From Rubrobacter sp. (GTDB lineage Bacteria > Actinomycetota > Rubrobacteria > Rubrobacterales > Rubrobacteraceae): a stretch of DNA of 11,426 nucleotides. Each line of letters opens with the position of its first letter. Position 1 is the stretch's first letter. The notes under the pieces were generated by a model. The model saw only the letters and a program-made list of their open reading frames with translations, was not told where the DNA came from and ran no database searches. Below, piece by piece: positions 7,175 to 11,426 of the stretch. The DNA lies in assembly GCA_016781725.1 (NCBI GenBank), contig JADDPU010000166.1:1-11426 (forward strand). The letters run 5' to 3'. The translations under genes and the position numbers were made by a program.

Positions 7175-8641
7175 TCAGAGGTTGACCGCGACGTACTTCG
7201 TCTCGAGGTATTCCTCGATGCCCTCGTGGCCGCCCTCGCGGCCGAAGCCCGAGTGCTTGACCCCCCCGAAAGGTGCGGAGGCGTTGGAGACTATGCCCTG
7301 GTTCAGGCCGACCATGCCCGTCTCGAGCCCCTCGACCACCCTCAGGGCGCACTTGAGGTCCCGCGTGTAGACGTAGGCGACGAGGCCGTACTCCGTGTCG
7401 TTGGCGGCGGCGATGGCCTCCTCCTCCGAGCCGAAGGAGTAGACCGGGGCCACGGGGCCGAAGATCTCCTCCTGCCTGAGGTCGGCCTCCTCTGGCACGT
7501 CGCCTAGCACCGTCGGCCTGTAGAAGTAGCCGCTACCTTCGACCTTCTCGGCCCCGACGAGCGCCTTGGCGCCCTTGCCGAGGGCGTCGTGGACGAGCTC
7601 GTCGACCTTCGAGCGCTGTTCGTCGTCGATCAGGGGCCCGACCTGGGTGCCCTCCTCGGTGCCGCGTCCGATCTTGAGCGCGCTCATCTTCTCCGCGAGC
7701 TTCTCGGCGAATTGCTCCGCCACGGGGCCCGCGACGTGGAAGCGGTTGGCCGCCGTGCAGGCCTCGCCGATGTTACGCATCTTCGCCACCATCGCGCCCA
7801 CGACCGCGTCGTCCAGGTCCGCGTCCTCGAAGATCAAGAACGGCGCGTTGCCGCCAAGCTCCATCGAGAGGCGCAGCACGTTACCGGAGGCCTGCTCCAT
7901 GAGCTTGCGCCCGACCTCTGTGGAGCCCGTGAAGGTCAGCTTGCGCAGGCGCCGGTCGGAGATCAGGGGCGACATCGTCGACCCCGAGCTCGAGCTGGTG
8001 ACGAGGTTGAGGACCCCTTCCGGCAGGCCGGCCTCCTCGAGTATCCCGGCCAGCGCCAGCATCGAGAGGGGTGTCTGGCGGGCCGGCTTCATCACCATCG
8101 TGCAGCCCGCGGCGACCGCGGGGCCTATCTTGCGGGTGCCCATCGCCATCGGGAAGTTCCAGGGCGTGATCATGAGGCAAGGCCCCACCGGCTGCTTCAT
8201 CGTAAGGAGCCGGCCGGCCCCGTTCGGGGCGACGGCGTACCGGCCCTCGATGCGCACCGCCTCCTCAGAGAACCAGCGGAAGAACTCGGCGGCGTAGGCG
8301 ATCTCGCCCTTCGACTCGGCCAGCGGCTTGCCCATCTCCAGCGTCATGAGCAGGGCGAGCTCGTCGGTGCGTTCCACGATCTTCTCGTAGGCGCGGCGCA
8401 GGATCTCCCCGCGCTCCCGGGGCGGGTGCTTGGACCAGTCGGCCTGAGCCTCCACGGCCGCGTCGAGCGCCGCGAGGGCGTCCTCGGGCTGCGCGTCGGC
8501 CACCTCGCACAGGGTCTCCCCGGTCGAGGGGTCCTCGACCGGTATCGTCCGGCCCCCCGAAGCGTCGCGCCACTCACCGCCCACGAGGAGTTGTTTCTTG
8601 ACGCCCTCCACGACGGCTTGTTCGCCGGTGCTGATGCTCAT
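7175..8641 (-). CDS. gabD: Succinate-semialdehyde dehydrogenase (NAD(P)+), aldehyde dehydrogenase family
   Basis: This 488-residue aldehyde dehydrogenase has the full catalytic set: Asn162 (PWNFP), Lys185 (MKPA), Glu261 (ELGGNAP) and the nucleophile Cys295 (GEACTAANRF). Residues known to hold the succinate carboxylate in human SSADH appear to be matched by Arg170 (GTRKIGPA), Arg300 (NRF) and a serine in IVSNASAPFGG (451-460), which separates this from generic aldehyde dehydrogenases. It would oxidise succinate semialdehyde to succinate, feeding the TCA cycle. Arg188 follows KPA where strictly NAD-using members often carry Glu, so NADP+ use is possible. The ATG at 8641 has GGGAGAG about seven bases upstream and its own promoter. 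It could serve GABA breakdown, but no transaminase is present; the 4-hydroxybutyrate genes downstream on the same strand suggest that source instead. Family certain, substrate likely. Confidence 0.87.
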   Translation of the reverse strand: MSISTGEQAVVEGVKKQLLVGGEWRDASGGRTIPVEDPSTGETLCEVADAQPEDALAALDAAVEAQADWSKHPPRERGEILRRAYEKIVERTDELALLMTLEMGKPLAESKGEIAYAAEFFRWFSEEAVRIEGRYAVAPNGAGRLLTMKQPVGPCLMITPWNFPMAMGTRKIGPAVAAGCTMVMKPARQTPLSMLALAGILEEAGLPEGVLNLVTSSSSGSTMSPLISDRRLRKLTFTGSTEVGRKLMEQASGNVLRLSMELGGNAPFLIFEDADLDDAVVGAMVAKMRNIGEACTAANRFHVAGPVAEQFAEKLAEKMSALKIGRGTEEGTQVGPLIDDEQRSKVDELVHDALGKGAKALVGAEKVEGSGYFYRPTVLGDVPEEADLRQEEIFGPVAPVYSFGSEEEAIAAANDTEYGLVAYVYTRDLKCALRVVEGLETGMVGLNQGIVSNASAPFGGVKHSGFGREGGHEGIEEYLETKYVAVNL

Positions 8642-8727
8642 GCCGTTACTCTCCCTTCCCCACTTTTCGGGCGTCGCGACGCCGACCGGATGGTCGCGGT
8701 CTTGCCACTGATCCGGGCACAGAGAAG

Positions 8728-8755
8728 TCTATACGTCTCCGTAGTTCTCCCGCAA
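8728..8755 (-). promoter_or_regulatory. gabD: Predicted promoter of the succinate-semialdehyde dehydrogenase gene
   Basis: On the minus strand, TTGCGG (8750-8755) and TATAGA (8728-8733) are spaced by 16 bases. Initiation near 8720 would give a leader of about 80 bases to the ATG at 8641. The box sequences resemble those of the lactone-operon promoter (TTGCCG/TATATT), and the start region shares TTCTCTG (8720-8726, minus strand) with it, which suggests common control. Confidence 0.5.
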
Positions 8756-8764
8756 GCATCCCCC

Positions 8765-8779
8765 GGGCGCATCGCGCCC
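8765..8779. repeat. Perfect inverted repeat in the divergent promoter region
   Basis: GGGCGC-atc-GCGCCC is a perfect 6-3-6 palindrome, followed by CCCCGGGG at 8784-8791. It sits just upstream of the aldehyde dehydrogenase -35 box and between two divergent genes, a place typical for a regulator binding site. A flanking CATC (8757-8760) and GATG (8780-8783) extend the symmetry with a four-base bulge. In GC-rich DNA such palindromes also arise by chance. Confidence 0.3.
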
Positions 8780-8824
8780 GATGCCCCGGGGTTGAATCCG
8801 TGAGGGCGGCGATCCGTCCTCGGG

Positions 8825-8830
8825 TATATT
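8825..8830 (+). promoter_or_regulatory. Possible -10 box for the OsmC-like gene
   Basis: TATATT stands out in otherwise GC-rich DNA 41 bases before the ATG at 8871. No good -35 hexamer is found 16-18 bases upstream (the nearest sequence is GAGGGC), so it may need an activator or an alternative sigma factor. TTGAAT at 8792-8797 is too far away to pair with it. Confidence 0.35.
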
Positions 8831-8870
8831 CTACGGTTGCGACGCAAGATCCAGAGACTAGGAGGGACAT

Positions 8871-9308
8871 ATGACGGGTTCGGAAGAGCCGCGCGTGGTG
8901 GTAAGGACCGGGGAGGGCCTGTGCACCGAGGTTTCGGTCGCCGGCCACACGGTGGTCGCCGACGAGCCGGAGAGCCTGGGCGGCACGGACGCGGGGCCAT
9001 CCCCCTACGACTACCTGCTGGCGGCGCTGGGCGGCTGCACGGCGATGACGCTGCGCATGTACGCGGACCGCAAGGGCTGGCCGCTGGAGTCGGTGACGGT
9101 GCGGCTCTCCCAGGAGAGGATACACGCCAAGGACTGCGAGGTGTGCGAGACGGAGGAGGGCAGGGTCGAGCGTATCGAGCGCGAGATAGAGCTGGCCGGC
9201 CCCCTGGAGGATGAGCAGCGCCGCAGGCTCCTGGAGATCGCCGACAAGTGCCCGGTGCACAGGACGCTCAACACGGAGGTTCTGGTGGAGAACATCCTGG
9301 TCGGCTAG
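8871..9308 (+). CDS. OsmC-like peroxiredoxin family protein (COG1765 type)
   Basis: This 145-residue protein belongs to the OsmC/Ohr superfamily of small cytosolic thiol peroxidases that reduce organic hydroperoxides. The two redox cysteines are Cys56 in GGCTAMTLRMYA and Cys127 in DKCPVHRTL, the standard pair. The N-terminal third has the usual GGTDAGPSPYDYLLAALGGC block (37-56), shared by the predicted-redox-protein branch. A further CxxC (Cys89, Cys92, in HAKDCEVCET) is present, a feature I recall from many members of this subfamily. The start is well fixed: AGGAGG at 8860-8865 lies five bases before the ATG. It is transcribed away from the aldehyde dehydrogenase gene, and the SDR gene begins 43 bases after its stop, so the two may share a transcript. 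Peroxidase activity is inferred from the family; a thiol-transfer or repair role is also possible. Confidence 0.86.
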   Translation: MTGSEEPRVVVRTGEGLCTEVSVAGHTVVADEPESLGGTDAGPSPYDYLLAALGGCTAMTLRMYADRKGWPLESVTVRLSQERIHAKDCEVCETEEGRVERIEREIELAGPLEDEQRRRLLEIADKCPVHRTLNTEVLVENILVG

Positions 9309-9340
9309 AAACCCGAGAGATCCTTACCTATCCGCCCGGG

Positions 9341-9346
9341 AAGGAG
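9341..9346 (+). promoter_or_regulatory. Ribosome binding site fixing the GTG start of the second SDR
   Basis: AAGGAG lies five bases before GTG at 9352. This decides the start: a longer in-frame reading from 9211 would overlap the OsmC-like gene by about 100 bases and lacks such a site. Confidence 0.75.
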
Positions 9347-9351
9347 CGACG

Positions 9352-10191
9352 GTGCGAGAGCTCCAGGAAGAGACGATCCTCGTGACCGGGGCGACCGACG
9401 GCCTGGGCAGGCGGGTGGCCCGAGAGCTCGCCGAAAGGGGCGCCACCGTGTTGCTGCACGGCCGGAGCAGGGAACGCCTGGAGGCCACGTTCGAGGAGAT
9501 ACGTGAAGGGACGGGGAGCGAGAAGCTCGGCTACTACCTAGCCGACCTCTCCTCGCTCGGGCAGGTGCGAGGGTTGGCCGAGCAAGTCATCTCAGACGTA
9601 GAGCGCCTGAGCGTGCTCGTCAACAACGCCGGCATAATCTCCGGGGAGCGCAAGGAGAGCGAGGATGGCTACGAGCTAACCTTCGCCGTCAACTACCTCT
9701 CTCACTTTCTGCTCACGAGCCTGCTCCTGCCGCTGCTTCGGGACTCGGCTCCGGCCCGGATAGTCAACGTCGCCTCGGCCGGCCAGAGCCCGATAGACTT
9801 CGGCGACCCCATGCTAGAGCGCCGCTACGACGCCATGCGGGCCTACACGATGAGCAAGCTCGCCCAGATCATGTTCACCTTCGAGCTGGCCGAGCGTCTC
9901 CCCGACGCGGGGGTGAGCGTGAGTGCTTTGCACCCGGCCTCCCTCATGGACACGAAGATGGTAACGGAGACCTTCGGGTACACGATGAGCACCGTCGAAG
10001 AGGGCGCGGAGGCGACGGTGCGCCTGGCCGCCTCGCCGGAGCTCGCAGGGGTCACGGGCCGCTACTTCGACGGCAAGCGCGAGGCACGCGCGAACCGTCA
10101 GGCTTACGACGACGAAGCGAGGGAGAGGTTGTGGGCCTTGAGCGAGAGACTGTGCAGGCCCCTTCTCGAACCCATCCCCCGCCCGTCCTGA
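9352..10191 (+). CDS. Short-chain dehydrogenase, retinol dehydrogenase/protochlorophyllide reductase-like
   Basis: This 279-residue SDR has TGATDGLG (12-19) for the dinucleotide, a basic HGRSR (36-40) after the second strand that favours NADP(H), the intact NNAG (91-94), Asn114 (FAVNYLSHFLLT), Ser142 (NVASAGQ) and the catalytic YTMSK with Tyr165 and Lys169. The pattern NYLSHFLLTSLLLPLL followed by RIVNVAS is typical of the retinol dehydrogenase/WWOX-like SDRs, whose bacterial members act on varied carbonyl compounds of unknown identity. The GTG start is set by AAGGAG five bases upstream. It follows the OsmC-like gene by 43 bases on the same strand and probably shares its transcript, which could point to clearing carbonyl or peroxide damage, but that is inference. 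It is not closely similar to the minus-strand SDR at 6175-6978, which is NAD-type. Confidence 0.82.
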   Translation: MRELQEETILVTGATDGLGRRVARELAERGATVLLHGRSRERLEATFEEIREGTGSEKLGYYLADLSSLGQVRGLAEQVISDVERLSVLVNNAGIISGERKESEDGYELTFAVNYLSHFLLTSLLLPLLRDSAPARIVNVASAGQSPIDFGDPMLERRYDAMRAYTMSKLAQIMFTFELAERLPDAGVSVSALHPASLMDTKMVTETFGYTMSTVEEGAEATVRLAASPELAGVTGRYFDGKREARANRQAYDDEARERLWALSERLCRPLLEPIPRPS

Positions 10192-10310
10192 GCAGAAGGG
10201 TGGAAGGCGAGGCTGAACGCTTGCGGCCGACCGCTCCGAAGCGCTTTTGCGCGCTCCGTATTCACTGTCTGTAGAATCGGCGCAGCAGGGAGTCACGGAG
10301 GACGGCTGCG
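10192..10310 (+). promoter_or_regulatory. Intergenic region with a hairpin and a possible promoter before the hydrolase
   Basis: A short hairpin AGCGC-ttttgc-GCGCT spans about 10240-10255 and extends outwards through one mismatch, but no T run follows it. A possible promoter is TTGCGC (10247-10252) with TAGAAT (10272-10277), spaced by 19 bases, which is longer than ideal. GGAGG at 10297-10301 is the ribosome binding site for the ATG at 10311. The hydrolase may thus have its own weak promoter or be read through from the upstream genes. Confidence 0.3.
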
Positions 10311-11126
10311 ATGGCACCGAGCAGGAAGAGAGCCAGCCGGGACGGCTGGGGAGAGACGAGGATCGAGCCGTCCCGGCGCGAGGTTCGGGTGGGAGGGTAT
10401 TCGGCGCGCTACGAGGTGGCGGGCGAGGGGGAGCCCGTCGTCCTGGTGCACGGGCTCTCCGGCTCGACCCGCTGGTGGGCTCGCAACGTCGGGGTGCTCT
10501 CCGAGCACTACCGGGTTTACCTGGTCAACCTCCCCGGCTTCGGGGTGGGACGCCTGGCGCGTCCTCGGTTCGTCCTCGCCGAGGCGTCCTCGTGGTTGCT
10601 CGCGTGGATGGAGGCGGTCGGCCTCGGACGGGCGCACCTGGTCGGCCACTCGATGGGCGGCTACCTCTGCCTGCGGGTAGCGGCGAGCAGGCCCGAGGTG
10701 GTCGGCAGGCTCGTGCTCGTCGACCCCGCCGGGATGCCTCCGGACAGGACGTTGCTCGGGCACCTCGTCCCGCTGCTCCAGGCGGCCCGCCACGGGTCAC
10801 CCCGGTTCCTCCCGGTACTCGTGCGCGATGCCCTGTATGCGGGACCGTTCACCCTGTTGCGGGCGGCCCGGGATCTTTTGGCCGAGGACGTCCGCGGGGA
10901 TTTGCGAAGGATCGAGGCGCCGACGCTCCTCATCTGGGGCGAGAAGGACGTCCTGATCCCGCCATCCGTCGGCGACCTGATGCTGGCGGAGATACCAGAC
11001 TCAAGCCTCCTCGTCATAGAGGGAGCAGGCCACAACCCGATGTTCGACCGGCCAGACGAGTTCGACGCCGCGCTTCTCTCCTTTCTCGGCGGGGAGAGAG
11101 GCCCCGAGGACGAACGCAACGGGTGA
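10311..11126 (+). CDS. Alpha/beta-fold hydrolase
   Basis: This 271-residue protein is an alpha/beta hydrolase with a full catalytic triad: nucleophile Ser114 in the elbow GHSMGG (112-117), Asp213 in WGEKDVLIP, and His241 in GAGHNPMF. The oxyanion-hole HG is at 47-48 (VLVHGLSGST). A cap segment lies between about residues 140 and 195. The first 25 residues are rich in Arg and Lys, without a signal peptide or membrane segment, so the enzyme is probably cytosolic. The start has GGAGG ten bases before the ATG. Families with this layout include C-C bond hydrolases, haloperoxidase-like esterases and lactonases; nothing here fixes the substrate. It lies 119 bases after the SDR on the same strand. 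A link to the lactone pathway is possible, but there is no direct support. Confidence 0.83.
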   Translation: MAPSRKRASRDGWGETRIEPSRREVRVGGYSARYEVAGEGEPVVLVHGLSGSTRWWARNVGVLSEHYRVYLVNLPGFGVGRLARPRFVLAEASSWLLAWMEAVGLGRAHLVGHSMGGYLCLRVAASRPEVVGRLVLVDPAGMPPDRTLLGHLVPLLQAARHGSPRFLPVLVRDALYAGPFTLLRAARDLLAEDVRGDLRRIEAPTLLIWGEKDVLIPPSVGDLMLAEIPDSSLLVIEGAGHNPMFDRPDEFDAALLSFLGGERGPEDERNG

Positions 11127-11211
11127 ACGATCCTCGGCGTGCACCACTAACGCATCGATCGAGGGGCAGTGGCCCCGGAAGGGGTAGAGCAGCCAGACCT
11201 TCTTTGCTTGC

Positions 11212-11337
11212 ATGCGGCAACGCAACTACGATACGAAGTCCTCGGCGGTGCTGCGTTACGCGGCGGCGCTGGCCGAGCGGAGGGGCATCGAGGGTTTCGC
11301 GTTGGCGGGGCTCTCGCACCTGCAGGACTCTGCATGA
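11212..11337 (+). CDS. Small hypothetical ORF, 41 residues, possibly a gene remnant
   Basis: ATG at 11212 opens 41 codons ending in TGA at 11335-11337. Third positions are strongly G/C, as in the real genes here, and the product (YAAALAERRGIEGFALAGLS in the middle) looks like a folded helical peptide and not a shadow frame. There is no good ribosome binding site, and the frame upstream is closed by TAG at 11185-11187. An ATG at 11334 overlaps the stop and starts a second open frame to the window end, so a frameshifted remnant is possible. I do not recognise it with any certainty. Confidence 0.25.
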   Translation: MRQRNYDTKSSAVLRYAAALAERRGIEGFALAGLSHLQDSA

Positions 11338-11376
11338 TCCCGGGGGCCGTCACGGCGTCGGTGGACCGGATGGAGG

Positions 11377-11426
11377 CTAGCGGCGGCCCCTCGGCGGGTG
11401 GACGACGTAGACGACCCGCCCCTGTA
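11377..11426 (-). CDS. Possible C-terminal end of a minus-strand gene, cut by the window
   Basis: Read on the minus strand, the frame ending in TAG at 11377-11379 gives a tail QGRVVYVVHPPRGRR in which every codon ends in G or C, the third-position bias of the real genes here. This would be the end of a gene that begins beyond the right edge and converges on the hydrolase. Fifteen codons are too few to name it or to be sure that it is coding. Confidence 0.25.
   Translation of the reverse strand, partial: QGRVVYVVHPPRGRR

Larger units (their letters stand above)
11127..11426. other. Last 300 bases: no firm gene
   Basis: After the hydrolase stop there is a small hairpin GGGGC-agtg-GCCCC at 11163-11176 without a T run, a weak terminator candidate. 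The rest holds a 41-codon plus-strand ORF, a short ORF overlapping its stop by ATGA and running off the window, and a possible minus-strand gene end. These overlap each other, so at most one or two are real. Confidence 0.4.

Noticed and set aside
9211..9351. N-terminal extension of the second SDR into the OsmC-like gene
   Set aside because: The extra 47 residues lie out of frame inside the OsmC-like gene and do not resemble an SDR N-terminus. GTG 9352 has AAGGAG at the right distance.

Overview
The window is GC-rich bacterial DNA with densely packed genes. It has strong GC bias at third codon positions, frequent AGG (Arg) and ATA (Ile) codons, AGGAGG-type ribosome binding sites and some GTG starts. 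Together with the enzyme repertoire this suggests a high-GC actinobacterium, perhaps of the Rubrobacter type. That placement is inference from style; there is no rRNA or marker gene to prove it.

Layout. At the left edge an enoyl-CoA hydratase (6-815, plus) converges on a minus-strand block. That block, in transcription order from right to left, is: an aldehyde dehydrogenase of the succinate-semialdehyde type (8641-7175), a short-chain dehydrogenase (6978-6175), then after a 268-base gap with a good promoter a tight three-gene operon: an iron-type alcohol dehydrogenase resembling hydroxyacid-oxoacid transhydrogenase (5906-4620), a metallo-beta-lactamase-fold lactonase (4610-3819), and a 952-residue flavin plus iron-sulfur 2-hydroxyacid dehydrogenase (3815-957). 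On the plus strand to the right lie an OsmC-like protein (8871-9308), a second, unrelated SDR (9352-10191) and an alpha/beta hydrolase (10311-11126). The last 300 bases hold only weak candidates: a 41-codon ORF and the possible end of a minus-strand gene running off the window.

How the genes may work together. The minus-strand set reads as a catabolic route for gamma-butyrolactone or 4-hydroxybutyrate. The lactonase opens the ring to 4-hydroxybutyrate. The transhydrogenase-like enzyme oxidises it to succinate semialdehyde while reducing 2-oxoglutarate to D-2-hydroxyglutarate. The aldehyde dehydrogenase makes succinate, and the flavin/Fe-S enzyme reoxidises D-2-hydroxyglutarate to 2-oxoglutarate and passes electrons to the respiratory chain. 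This would be an actinobacterial relative of the Agrobacterium blcABC (attKLM) logic, but with a closed 2-oxoglutarate cycle in place of a simple NAD-linked alcohol dehydrogenase. The individual families are clear from motifs; the substrates and the cycle are inferred from gene context. No mobile elements, tRNA, rRNA or CRISPR arrays were seen.
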